DNA of 64,000 bases from CAIVAT01 sp964473485 (lineage in GTDB: Bacteria > Bacteroidota > Bacteroidia > Bacteroidales > FEN-979), in contig CAYYPH010000016.1 in NCBI GenBank assembly GCA_964473485.1, positions 30,174 through 94,173 of the forward strand, given 5' to 3'. Shown here piece after piece: positions 43,537 to 53,700 of this stretch. The notes under the pieces were generated by a model that saw only the letters and a list, made by a program, of their open reading frames with translations, was not told the DNA's origin and did no database searches. Both the position numbers and the translations under genes were made by a program. How positions within the stretch are numbered: position 1 is the first letter of the stretch; every line of letters begins with the position of its first letter.

Positions 43537-46500
43537 TCACTTCTGCTTTTCGAAGACATCAACCTCCCTGAAATAGACGGGACCATGTTTTGAGTCTTCA
43601 CTGATCCAGAGGAGGTAGCGGTAATTGCATGGCTGTGATTTATCCGGGTAAACAGAATATAGCGCCTTGCTGTTGCCCCAGATGTCCTGCGGCGGTGCCA
43701 GCAACATGAATTTCCACCCCGAGCTGGCAGGGTTCCTGTTAAATTCGGGCGGATTGGCTCCCGAAGCCCCCCACAGGGAAAATGACTGACCGCCCTGCCC
43801 GGTGTTCTGCACAGTAAAGATATGGATGCTGTCGATCTCGATCTCCCGCTGGAGGTCCATCAGTATCCTGCCTTTACCGGTCATGGTCCACTGGTCGTTC
43901 AGCGTATCGCCCGGAAGCAGTTCGTACATGCCGTCGTTGATGGCCGTGACCGTCATTCCGCTGGTGATGGGATTCTCCCCGCCGGATTGGCCCGGCCATA
44001 CCGAATCGGTTCCGGCACCGGTAAAGAAATATCTGACGGTAACCCCGTTGGGCTGATGGATATCGGCATAGTCTTTCATGGTCAAACGGGCGGGCAGATC
44101 GGTCAGTTTCCGGTTTCTCGTGAACTTCATTGTGGCCGACGGCACCATGGATTCGGTGACATCGCTTTGGGGGAGCGTGAGGTTCATGGCGGGCCTTGCA
44201 GAGAAGTCATCGTAGAGGGGCGAGGCCACGCTGATCTGGTCATGCGCATTCTGGGCCAGGGTGATGGCAAAGATCCTGATCTCACTGTTTTCGGGAAGTT
44301 GCAGGAAACCGCTTCCGGGGCCGGCATCCAGGGCATATTTGTAGATGTAGGCGTATTGGTAAGGCAGATTGACCGAATCGCGGTGCAGGTGGGTGGCAAA
44401 CCAGGCTACGTTGTCGCGCCTGATAAATCCCCTGTCAATGCCTTTGATGCGACCATATTTATCCCAAACCCGGTTGTCGAACTGCCCTATCCTGCCGCTC
44501 CATCCCTGTATCTGCAAGGGAATTTTGGCGTTGCCCAGCCTGAAGACCGCAGTGGTATCGGTGGTGGCGGATGCAAGGATATAAAGACGGTTATAATTCC
44601 CGGTTTTGGGGAGTGTGATCTTCTGACCGGTACAACGCAGCGCATTGTTCAATCCATCACTTTTGGGTCCCAGGTAAAAGGTGATCCCGTCGGCCGACAG
44701 CTGATCGGGCAGCAATTCGGCCGGAATGCTGGTCCCGCTCCTGTCGAAACTGCCGTTCTTCCTGTTTTTATCGGAGCTTACCACATCCAGGTCATAAGGC
44801 AGCGGCAACCTGGTTGAGACCGGTTCCTGGAGCTTCTCGGCCGGCGGATCCAGTTGCAGGGTGTAGCTTTTTATTTCATACTTTTTCAGTTTCCCGGAGA
44901 GTTTGCCCTTTTGTATCAATACGTCACCGATGAGCTGTTCCTGCCCGTCGGTCTCGAATGCGCGAAGGATCTTTCCTGCAAAACCGATCTCGAAATCGGT
45001 GCTTTCCTTTCCCGTCGTCTCCTGGATACGGAGGATGATCTCTTTCCCGTTTTCCGCTTTCTTCAGGGTTACGACCTCAATATTCTGAGCTGGGATGTTC
45101 AGGAATGAAAAACTCTTTCCGAGAAAGCCCGGGTGCGGAGCACATTGGAAAACCCGCAGGGGCTGGTTCAGCCGTCTGGCCTTCCACCCGGTCGCACCTG
45201 TCCTCCAGTCGCCCTTGTGGGGGGCAATGGTGAAGGTAACCTCGTGCAATCCCCAGTCCTGCGTGGCCTGGTCGTGATAGAAATTCGTGACGGGCGTATG
45301 CAGCAGGGTCAGCCTCAGGGTTTTGTCGTCGGGTTTGTCGGAACCGAATTTGCTGTCCTCCAGAATCGAAATTCCGAATGTTCCCGATTTATCCGTTAAA
45401 TCGAACCACTCGCGCGAGGGTACCTCGAACTTTTTTGGTTCATTGTTACCGCGCTCAATGGTCCCAAGCCCCAGGTTGTAGGTGGCCGTTTTAGCCGATG
45501 CGGCCAGCGGGAAGTTAACCTTGAGGCTGACCCCTTTCGATTGCCAGGCGATCTGGTTCCTTACCGCGAGATGGTCGGAACCGGCCGGCAAATCAAGGTA
45601 TTGCACGAAAGTTGAATTTCGGGCCGATCGCTCGATCCTGACGGAAGCCCTGACCGGGCCTTTTTCGACGACCGTTATGACGGCCGGTCCCTTTACCGAA
45701 TCGATGGGAGGATTTTTCCGGTCCTTCCAGTCCATGTTCCATGCCGGCCAGTATTCGGGGTGTTCGTGAAGGAACTGCAGTCTGACAGGTCCTGAAAGCA
45801 TCTCTTTCCCCAGTTTTTTATCGAAAACCGAAGTGATATCCCCGTCGCGGCTGATCGCGATCCTGAGGAATTCATTCTCAAGTCCGGCCGTTGATGCTGA
45901 AAGTGCTGCCTTCCAGCTCTTTTTGTCTTTTGTCGGCTGCAGATCGTAACAAACCCATCCCATCGAAGGCACGGTAGCCTGGAAAAGGATCTTTACCCTG
46001 TCTTTGGTTTTTTCCTTCAACTGGTAAGGGATCTCGATCCCGGCCTCATTCAAGAGGCGGAAATGATCAGGAATATCATCAGCAAAAAGCACTTCGGCTT
46101 CCACCATGTCGGTGCGCTGTATGTTCAGGGGGTTGTAGATCACGAGGGCGGTGCCGGTCACCTGGGTGTTCATGGCCCTGGCAATAGCCCCGGCCGAGGC
46201 TTCGAGCACGGAAGCGAACCCGTTGAGGGCCAGCACTTCATCGTTCCATGCATGTTCGTATGCCAGAGGGATGGAGGTGCCTGGAAGGATGTCGTGCATC
46301 TGGCTTCCCAGCACCAGCCACCAGGCATCATGGAGGGTGCGCGAAGGGTAGGAGAGGCCTCCGAGCCAGGCGGCCGTCACTGCCGCAGATTCTGCGGCGC
46401 CCGCCAGCTGTTCGTTTTTCCTGTTCCAGCGTTTCATGTATGCCTGCGAGGTAAGCGAACCGGCCGAGTGTTCGGTCAGCAACAGATCGCCTGAATAGAC

Positions 46501-47403
46501 CGGCAGTTTCGCAGCTAGTTCAGGCGACAGATCCCGGAAAAGCTGGTCGGAGCTGCTGAGGTACACCCTGAATCTGGAGTCCGGCTGGTTGAGGCTGGCT
46601 ACGGCATTCTTCACATCCTCCTCACGGGGGGCGCCACCTACATCACCTACTCCATAATAGCGGAAGTCGGCATAAACACCGTACTTTTTCCCATTCTCCA
46701 TGATACGGCCCGCCCAGTATGACGATGTATCGAGCCTGGGTTTGATGCGGCCGGTATAATCGGTGGCGTTCAGGGCGGCTACGATCCCCTTGCCGTCGGG
46801 GCCGGTCCAGTTGCCGATATTGAATGGGATGCCGTTGGCGGAGCCCCACGATAACTTCTGGGTTGAAAATCCCTTCAGGCCTGCATGGGCCAGAGCCGAG
46901 GGCAGATGAGCCTGGAATCCGAAACAGTCGGGAAGCAGGAAGTCGACACTCCGCATGCCGAACTCCCGGTCAAAATATCCGTTGCCATACAAAACCTGCC
47001 GGATAACTGATTCGGGCGACGGAATGTTGGCGTCGCATTCATCGACCGATGAGCCTCCGACAAACCAGCGTTTCTGGCCGACATATTTTTTAAGCCGCTC
47101 GTAACGATCGGGATAATATTCCTTCATCATCAGATACCGCCGGGCCCCCGAAAAGGTGAACACATATTCCGGGAATTTTTCGAACCGCTTGAAATTGTCA
47201 TCCAGCGTGTTTTTCAGATATTCCTTGACGGTCGTTTCGTAATCCCAGCGCCATTCGGTGTCGAGATGTGCGTAACCCACTGTATAGAGGACAGGGTCTT
47301 TTGAAAGGTCCGTTTTCGGCGCCGGTGTGCTGGTCGTTACCTGGGCATGGCAGATGATGCCGTAAAACATCAAGCCGGTGATTATCAGAAAGATTCTGTT
47401 CAT
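43537..47403 (-). CDS. Secreted GH38 alpha-mannosidase
   Basis: A 1288-residue exported glycosidase. A signal peptide (MNRIFLIITGLMFYGIICHAQ) is followed by the GH38 catalytic domain, opening with YTVGYAHLDTEWRWDYETT, whose His and Asp bind zinc. LLPDCFGFQAHLPSALAHAG carries the Asp expected to be the nucleophile, and HDILPGTSIPLAYEHAWND is another zinc-site segment. The mid-domain (about 385-470) and beta-sandwich C-terminal domains follow, and the last 400 residues appear to be extra beta-rich modules. It should cleave alpha-linked mannose from glycans in the periplasm or outside the cell. I chose ATG 47403 because the GTG at 47460 precedes 19 residues unlike a signal peptide. Confidence 0.9.
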   Translation of the reverse strand: MNRIFLIITGLMFYGIICHAQVTTSTPAPKTDLSKDPVLYTVGYAHLDTEWRWDYETTVKEYLKNTLDDNFKRFEKFPEYVFTFSGARRYLMMKEYYPDRYERLKKYVGQKRWFVGGSSVDECDANIPSPESVIRQVLYGNGYFDREFGMRSVDFLLPDCFGFQAHLPSALAHAGLKGFSTQKLSWGSANGIPFNIGNWTGPDGKGIVAALNATDYTGRIKPRLDTSSYWAGRIMENGKKYGVYADFRYYGVGDVGGAPREEDVKNAVASLNQPDSRFRVYLSSSDQLFRDLSPELAAKLPVYSGDLLLTEHSAGSLTSQAYMKRWNRKNEQLAGAAESAAVTAAWLGGLSYPSRTLHDAWWLVLGSQMHDILPGTSIPLAYEHAWNDEVLALNGFASVLEASAGAIARAMNTQVTGTALVIYNPLNIQRTDMVEAEVLFADDIPDHFRLLNEAGIEIPYQLKEKTKDRVKILFQATVPSMGWVCYDLQPTKDKKSWKAALSASTAGLENEFLRIAISRDGDITSVFDKKLGKEMLSGPVRLQFLHEHPEYWPAWNMDWKDRKNPPIDSVKGPAVITVVEKGPVRASVRIERSARNSTFVQYLDLPAGSDHLAVRNQIAWQSKGVSLKVNFPLAASAKTATYNLGLGTIERGNNEPKKFEVPSREWFDLTDKSGTFGISILEDSKFGSDKPDDKTLRLTLLHTPVTNFYHDQATQDWGLHEVTFTIAPHKGDWRTGATGWKARRLNQPLRVFQCAPHPGFLGKSFSFLNIPAQNIEVVTLKKAENGKEIILRIQETTGKESTDFEIGFAGKILRAFETDGQEQLIGDVLIQKGKLSGKLKKYEIKSYTLQLDPPAEKLQEPVSTRLPLPYDLDVVSSDKNRKNGSFDRSGTSIPAELLPDQLSADGITFYLGPKSDGLNNALRCTGQKITLPKTGNYNRLYILASATTDTTAVFRLGNAKIPLQIQGWSGRIGQFDNRVWDKYGRIKGIDRGFIRRDNVAWFATHLHRDSVNLPYQYAYIYKYALDAGPGSGFLQLPENSEIRIFAITLAQNAHDQISVASPLYDDFSARPAMNLTLPQSDVTESMVPSATMKFTRNRKLTDLPARLTMKDYADIHQPNGVTVRYFFTGAGTDSVWPGQSGGENPITSGMTVTAINDGMYELLPGDTLNDQWTMTGKGRILMDLQREIEIDSIHIFTVQNTGQGGQSFSLWGASGANPPEFNRNPASSGWKFMLLAPPQDIWGNSKALYSVYPDKSQPCNYRYLLWISEDSKHGPVYFREVDVFEKQK

Positions 47404-47425
47404 GAGAGAAATAATATATTGACTG

Positions 47426-47469
47426 TAAAAGTAGAGATTTATTTTATTCGTTGAAATCACTTACTTTTG
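47426..47469. promoter_or_regulatory. Divergent promoter region between GH38 and thioredoxin-like genes
   Basis: The plus strand has TACTTTTG (47462-47469), an exact TAnnTTTG, with TTTA at 47438-47441 20 nt upstream. The minus strand has TACTTTTA (47433-47426), one mismatch. They would serve the thioredoxin-like gene and the GH38 gene respectively. Confidence 0.45.
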
Positions 47470-47569
47470 CAGTTGAAAAGACTGTATATCACACAATAAG
47501 TATTTTCATCGACTATTCAATGCATCAGACAGGAAAATTTACCCATTTATCCAAAACCAGAAATAACCT

Positions 47570-48697
47570 ATGAAAAACGTTTTCATCATCTTTTCGGTCC
47601 TGGCCATCATCGTTTCATGTAAAGGTCCCTCAGACCAGTATGCCATTCAGGGAAAAGTCACCGGAACCGATACCGGTTGGGTGTTTTTACAGAAATATGA
47701 CACCGATCACTGGTCGAATGTCGATTCGGTGAAGCTCGATAAAGGCAGTTTTGCTTTTAAAGGTACCGTTGGTATGCCCGAAATGTGGCACCTGACGGTC
47801 CCCGACCGGCAGGTTTATGTGCCGCTGTTTGTCGAAAATGCCGACATCGAGGTTCAGCTTTATGTCGACAGCATCGATCAGTCGGTGGTCACCGGTTCGG
47901 CGTCGCATGATGTTTACAAACAATACGTGGCCATGAACGAGGTGATCAACAAAAAAATGGAAGAGGTTTACAAAGAATGGAAAAAGGCCCGCGAACTGAA
48001 GGATACCCTTGGCATGAAGCAATCTGATTCGGTGTCCAATGAACTGGACAAGGAGATGAAGGCCCAGCTGATCAGTTTTGTCAAAGCCAATCCCAACACG
48101 GTCGTATCACCCTATCTCGTGATGCGAAACAGCTGGCAGTTCGAGCTTGCCGACCTTGAAGAGGTTGTTGCTTCGATGGATACCGCACTGGGCGCCTCGC
48201 AGTATTACCAGACGGTCAGCCGCCGGATTGATGTTCTGAAGAGCGTGGCCATCGGGCAGATCGCTCCCGATTTTACCATGAATGATTCTACAGGGCAGCC
48301 GGTATCGCTCTCCTCCCTGAAGGGAAAGTACCTCCTGGTCGATTTCTGGGCTTCATGGTGCAGCCCCTGCAGGGCTGAAAATCCGAACGTTGTAAAGGCA
48401 TACCAGGCATACCGTTCGAAAAATTTCGACATCCTCGGATGTTCCTTCGACCAGAACCGTGAAAAATGGCTGAAGGCGGTCAAGGACGACAACCTGACCT
48501 GGCATCATGTTTCGGACCTCAAGGGTTGGGGAAATGCCGCCGGGAAATTATACGGCGTTAACTCGATACCGGCAAACGTTTTACTCGACCCTGATATGAA
48601 GATCATAGCAAGGAATCTTCGCGGTGAAGATCTGATGAAGAAGCTGGAAGAGCTGCTCGGTCCGCCGGTACCCGAGAAGAAGGGAAAGAAGAAATAG
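47570..48697 (+). CDS. TlpA-like thiol-disulfide lipoprotein with DUF4369 N-terminus
   Basis: A 375-residue predicted lipoprotein: the signal MKNVFIIFSVLAIIVSCKGP has a lipobox Cys at residue 17. Residues 25-120 form a DUF4369-type beta domain (YAIQGKVTGTDTGWVFLQKY, VDSVKLDKGSFAFKGTV), then a helical linker, and from about residue 230 a TlpA/AhpC-type thioredoxin domain with the redox motif FWASWCSPCRAENPNV (CxxC) and the cis-Pro in VNSIPANVLLD. It is expected to reduce or rearrange disulfides at the cell envelope. A second, more divergent thioredoxin-like gene follows directly, forming a pair. Confidence 0.9.
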   Translation: MKNVFIIFSVLAIIVSCKGPSDQYAIQGKVTGTDTGWVFLQKYDTDHWSNVDSVKLDKGSFAFKGTVGMPEMWHLTVPDRQVYVPLFVENADIEVQLYVDSIDQSVVTGSASHDVYKQYVAMNEVINKKMEEVYKEWKKARELKDTLGMKQSDSVSNELDKEMKAQLISFVKANPNTVVSPYLVMRNSWQFELADLEEVVASMDTALGASQYYQTVSRRIDVLKSVAIGQIAPDFTMNDSTGQPVSLSSLKGKYLLVDFWASWCSPCRAENPNVVKAYQAYRSKNFDILGCSFDQNREKWLKAVKDDNLTWHHVSDLKGWGNAAGKLYGVNSIPANVLLDPDMKIIARNLRGEDLMKKLEELLGPPVPEKKGKKK

Positions 48698-48721
48698 CCG
48701 GTTCCCATGTTTTTTGTTTCT

Positions 48722-50089
48722 ATGAAAAGATCAGCGGTTGTTTTATTTTTTCTTGCCGTTCTGAACCTCCATGGGCAGGATCTGTTTGAGGGCAGGATCG
48801 GCGGGCTTGCCGGGCAGAAAGCTTACCTGGGAGCCATTTACGGAGAGAAAGTCACCGTTTTTGACTCAACCCTGGCCGACCAGGCAGGGAACGTCAGGTT
48901 TTCGCTGGCCGGCCGGCTGCCGGGGATGTACCGGATCAGGTGGAGCAAGGATGGTTTTGTCGACCTGGTCTGGAACCGGGAGTACGTGAAGTTCTCCACA
49001 ACGGCGAAGGATCCTTACGACAGCCTCAGGATCCTGGCCTCCGATGAGAACAGGATTAACCGTGAATTTTCGGCCATGGACCGGATGAACCAGGAGCGGT
49101 TGCAACTGCTGGTTCCGGTCATCGATCATTATCCCGTTAAGGACGCGTTTTACCGTGAGACGGCTCGTGAAATGGAGCGGATCCAGAAACAGCAGCAACA
49201 TTTCATCGATTCGGTGGCTGCGCTCTATCCGAATGCTTTCGCCCTCCGGATGGCGAAGGTATACCAGTCCCCGTTTATCCCCGCCAACCTGACCAGGGAT
49301 GACCGCATGAACTATCTCAAACAACATTATTTCGACAAGGTCAATTTTTCGGATACGGCCCTTTTACGCAGCCAGGTTTTTGCCAACAAAGCCATCTCTT
49401 ACCTGTCGTTATACAGCAATAACCGATTGCAGCAGAAGCAACTTGAGGCGGAATTCATCAAGGCGGTCACCATCATGCTCGGAGCTGCATCGGTGAACCC
49501 GGAAACATACAAGTTCCTGCTCGATTATATGGTCGGGGGGTTCGACAAGTTCCATTTCGATGAGGTGATCACATACATCGCCGATAATTTCCAGGACCCC
49601 ACCTCGTGCGAGGACCAGGAGCGGAAGTCGGCCCTGCAGAAGAAACTGGAGACCTTTAAAAAAATAGCGATCGGGAAAACGGCACCCGAGCTTGATATCC
49701 CCGATGCAAAGGGCAATCCGTTCAGGTTGTCGGCGCTGAATGCCGAATATACCCTGCTGGTGTTCTGGCACACCGGGTGTTCGCATTGTACGGCCATGAT
49801 GCCGAGGCTCCGCGATATTTACGACAACCAGAAACCTAAGCGGTTTGAGGTGGTGGCCGTGGCTATCGATACCAGCCGGACAGAGTGGACCGGGTTTATC
49901 AAAGAGGAGCGTCTCGGCTGGATCAACATTTCTGACCTGAAAGGATTTTCGGGTAAACCGGCCGATGACTATAATATTTACGCCACCCCGACCATGTTTC
50001 TCCTTGACCGGGAGAAAAAAATCCTTGCCAAACCGGTGTCATCCAGGGAGATGGAACAGGTGTTGAGGGATTATTCGCTGATGAGGTAG
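48722..50089 (+). CDS. TlpA-like thioredoxin-fold protein with DUF4369/DUF5106 region
   Basis: A 455-residue exported protein with a signal peptide (MKRSAVVLFFLAVLNLHGQ), a DUF4369-like beta domain (FEGRIGGLAGQKAYLGAIYG, GKVRFSLAGRLPGMYRIRW-like strands), a long helical middle region (about 100-310) resembling DUF5106, and a thioredoxin domain from about residue 320 with VFWHTGCSHCTAMMPRL (CxxC) and the cis-Pro in IYATPTMFLLD. I chose ATG 48722; ATG 48707 would add five residues before the basic signal start. It begins 24 nt after the previous thioredoxin gene, so both are likely one transcript. The partner substrate is unknown. Confidence 0.88.
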   Translation: MKRSAVVLFFLAVLNLHGQDLFEGRIGGLAGQKAYLGAIYGEKVTVFDSTLADQAGNVRFSLAGRLPGMYRIRWSKDGFVDLVWNREYVKFSTTAKDPYDSLRILASDENRINREFSAMDRMNQERLQLLVPVIDHYPVKDAFYRETAREMERIQKQQQHFIDSVAALYPNAFALRMAKVYQSPFIPANLTRDDRMNYLKQHYFDKVNFSDTALLRSQVFANKAISYLSLYSNNRLQQKQLEAEFIKAVTIMLGAASVNPETYKFLLDYMVGGFDKFHFDEVITYIADNFQDPTSCEDQERKSALQKKLETFKKIAIGKTAPELDIPDAKGNPFRLSALNAEYTLLVFWHTGCSHCTAMMPRLRDIYDNQKPKRFEVVAVAIDTSRTEWTGFIKEERLGWINISDLKGFSGKPADDYNIYATPTMFLLDREKKILAKPVSSREMEQVLRDYSLMR

Positions 50090-50117
50090 AACAGGTTTAT
50101 TCCAGCCGGATTTTTCT

Positions 50118-50125
50118 TAATTTTG
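50118..50125 (+). promoter_or_regulatory. -7 box for ruvA-sprA
   Basis: TAATTTTG matches TAnnTTTG, with a TTTA at 50096-50099 18 nt upstream as a weak -33 box. It lies 41 nt before the ruvA ATG and could drive ruvA and sprA. Confidence 0.45.
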
Positions 50126-50166
50126 CCCTTTTTTCAGTCAGCGCCGCGGAATAATCTTAAACAGGT

Positions 50167-50751
50167 ATGTACGAATACATTCAGGGACGGGTGGTCGAGA
50201 GAAACCCTGCTTACGTGGTCATTGAGACCAGCGGGATCGGTTACATGATCCATATTTCCGTTAACACCTTCGCGAAAATACAGCAGCTGGAAACAGGTAA
50301 GCTTTACACTCACCTGGTTGTCAGGGAAGACGACATGCAGCTTTATGGTTTTGCAGATCCTTCGGAGCGTGAGATCTTCCGTGCGCTGATCAGCGTTTCA
50401 GGGGTGGGGGTGACCACTGCCAGAATCATACTCTCATCCATGACGACCGGCGAAATTGTGAGGGCCATCGCCGACGGGGATGCCCCGCTGCTTCAGCGGA
50501 TCAAAGGCATCGGGGCGAAGACGGCGCAGCGGATCATTATCGACCTTCGCGGAAAGGTCGCCAAAGATATGTTGCCGGCCGAAAAAACAGGCAGTTTGTA
50601 CAATACAAATAAAGAAGAAGCGTTATCAGGATTGGTCATCCTGGGCTTCCCAAGGGTCGTTGCAGAAAAAGCACTGAATAAAATACTTGAATCGGAGGGA
50701 AGCACCCTGACTGTGGAACAACTGATCAAACATGCGCTCAAGATTTTGTAG
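50167..50751 (+). CDS. ruvA: Holliday junction helicase subunit RuvA
   Basis: A 194-residue RuvA, which binds four-way DNA junctions and guides the RuvB motor during recombinational repair. Domain I (MYEYIQGRVVERNPAYVVIE, MIHISVNTFAKIQQLE), domain II with two helix-hairpin-helix motifs (LISVSGVGVTTARIILS and LQRIKGIGAKTAQRIIIDL) and the short C-terminal domain III (EEALSGLVILGFPRVVAEKA) are all present. Length matches the family. It lies 20 nt upstream of sprA, an order often conserved in Bacteroidota. ruvB and ruvC are not in the window. Confidence 0.97.
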   Translation: MYEYIQGRVVERNPAYVVIETSGIGYMIHISVNTFAKIQQLETGKLYTHLVVREDDMQLYGFADPSEREIFRALISVSGVGVTTARIILSSMTTGEIVRAIADGDAPLLQRIKGIGAKTAQRIIIDLRGKVAKDMLPAEKTGSLYNTNKEEALSGLVILGFPRVVAEKALNKILESEGSTLTVEQLIKHALKIL

Positions 50752-50771
50752 GGTTGTTGTTCACGACTAAC

Positions 50772-53700
50772 ATGCACTTTTTGAACTTAGTGAAGAAAAG
50801 CGATTTATACTCTGTTTTCAGCCTGGCTATCCTGGTTTTCCTCTTTGCGGCAGGTTACTCCCTGCAGGCATCCGGATACGCGCGCAGGCTGAACATTCTG
50901 GTTTCTTCTCCCGACAGCATTACCAAAGGAGATTCCGTTCAGCTGCGTTACCCGTTCACCGAAGAGGATATACTGCCCGGTACAGGTAAAGAAAACGGCC
51001 TCTACCTGAAGAACCCTTCAAATCTTAAAACCACCATCGAGTACGATCCGGTAACCCGGCAGTATTACTATTCATACAAGATCGGGAACATCAGCTACCG
51101 GATTCCCACCACCCTGTCGTTCGACGAATATCAGAACCAGGACCTGCAGGGCATGATCAACCAGTACTGGCAGGAGCGGGCGGATGCAGCCACCATGGAC
51201 AACGCAAGGGGGGTGATCCCGAAGATCGTGATACCGGGAAAGGTTTTTGAGACCATTTTCGGGAACAATACCGTGGATATCAGGCCACAGGGATCGGCGG
51301 AGATCAATTTCGGGATCGTTTCGAACCGCCGTGACGACCCCATGCTCAATACACGCCAGCGCCGCCAGACAAACTTTGACTTCGATGAGCGGATCCAGAT
51401 GAACGTGATTGCCAAGATCGGCGACAAGATCGAGTTCAAGGTGAACTATAACACGGAGGCGACTTTTGAATTTGAGAACAAACTGAAACTGAAGTATGAA
51501 GGCAAGGAGGATGACATCATCCAGCTCATCGAGGCCGGAGATGTGAACATGCCCCTCAACACTTCGCTGATCAGGGGAACCGAAAGCCTTTTCGGGATCA
51601 AGACCAAGCTGAGGTTCGGCCGCCTTTCGGTGACCGCCCTTTACTCGCAGCAAAAAAGCGAGACCAAGGACATTATTGTGGAGGGCAATGCGCAGACCAC
51701 CCGTTTCAGGATCCGGGCCGATGAATATGAAGAGAACAAGCACTTCTTCCTCTCGCAGGTCTTCCGCGACAATTACAAGAAGGCGATGCAGAAGCTGCCC
51801 ATTGTCACTTCCAATGTCAACATTCTCCGCGTTGAGGTCTGGGTCACCAACATCGGGGCAGCCATTTCAGAGAACAGGAATATTGTGGCCTTTATGGATA
51901 TCGGGGAGACCAATCCTTACAACAGCAGGGTATTTACCGGCGATCCCACGAAGCGTTATCCTGACAACGAAGCAAACAACCTTTACCAGGTGCTGATGCC
52001 CACCCCGGCCGACACCGCCATCATGCGGAGTATCAACACGGTGGGGAACTACCTGCAGTCGGCGCCTTTTTACCTGATCTCGGGCCAGGATTTTGAGAAG
52101 GTGGAGAATGCAAGGAAGCTGCTCCCTTCAGAGTACTCTTTCAACCCTAAACTTGGATTTATCTCGCTGAACACCCAGCTCAACTCCGACCAGACACTGG
52201 CGGTTGCCTACCAGTACCAGGTGATCGGCGACACCGCTGTATACCAGGTCGGGGAGTTTTCCGACCAGGGTATCATCACCCCCCAGTGCCTGATGCTGAA
52301 GCTGCTGAAAAGCACGGCCCTCAACACCAAGCTTCCCACATGGAAGCTCATGATGAAGAACGTCTACTCGCTGGGCGCTTACCAGCTTCAGGGTAACGAT
52401 TTCACCCTGAATGTGCTCTATTCGGGCAATGCCAACGGGGTACCCACCGCCTATCTCTCCGAAACCCGCATCAAAGGGGTGCCCCTGTTGCGGGTCATGA
52501 ACTGGGATAACCTCAACCAGCAGTTTAACCCTCCCCCCGACGGAATGTTCGACTGGATCGACAACGCGGCCACACAGGGAGGTACCATCCAGTCATCGAA
52601 CGGCCGGGTCTATTTCACTGTGCTTGAGCCCTTCGGACAGGACCTGCGTGACTCCATCTACGACCCTGCCGATCCGAAGGGCTCGCTTGCCCTGGCCGAC
52701 AAATACTGCTTCGACTCGCTCTATACCATGACCAAAACCATGGCCAAGCAATATCCCGACAAGAACAAATTCGTGTTAGACGGCTTTTACAAGTCGGCGG
52801 CCGGTGCCGAGATCTCTCTGAACGCCTTCAATGTGCCGCAGAACTCGGTGCGCGTGATGGCCGGAGGCATCCAGCTGCAGGAGAATGTCGATTATACCGT
52901 CGACTACACGCTGGGCCGGGTCAGGATCATCAACGAAGGAATCCTCAACTCAGGTACGCCGATCAAGATCTCGCTCGAAAGCAACGAGATGTTCAACGTG
53001 CAGACCAAGCGTCTCATGGGTGCCCATATCGATTACCGCATCAACAAAGATTTCATCATCGGCGCCACCATCATCAATCTTAACGAACGTCCCCTCACGC
53101 AAAAGGTCAACTATGGTGACGAACCGATGTCGAACACCATGTGGGGCTTTAACCTGTCGTACAGGACCCAGTCGAGGCTCATCACCCGGTTTGTCGACGC
53201 CATTCCGCTGATCAACACAAAGGCACCGTCTTCCATCGCAGTCGACGCCGAGTTTGCCCAGTTCATCCCGGGTCATTCAAAAGCCATCGGGAAATCGGGA
53301 ACCACCTATATCGATGATTTCGAAGGCGCCAAATCGACCATCGATCTGAAGAATATGGCCATGTGGTTCATGGCCAGCACACCCCAGGGGCAGGTGACCC
53401 GTAACATGTTCCCCGAAGGGGCCACCGGTACCGACCTGAAATACGGATATAACCGGGCAAAGCTCGCCTGGTACATCATCGATCCGCTTTTCTATGACAA
53501 GAATACCAACCTGGTTCCTCCCAATGTGTCGAACCAGGAGCTGTCGAACCAGTATGTAAGGCAGGTGTGGGAAACGGAGATATTCCCCAACAAGCAGCCG
53601 CTCAACGGGGTGCCTGTAAACCTCGCCGTATTCAATATGGCCTTTTATCCTTCTGAACGGGGACCTTATAACTATGAGGTCACCCCGACTGATTATTCCA

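Noticed and set aside
46063..46494. Plus-strand open frame inside the GH38 gene
   Set aside because: It is antisense to a well-supported catalytic gene and has no recognisable motif.
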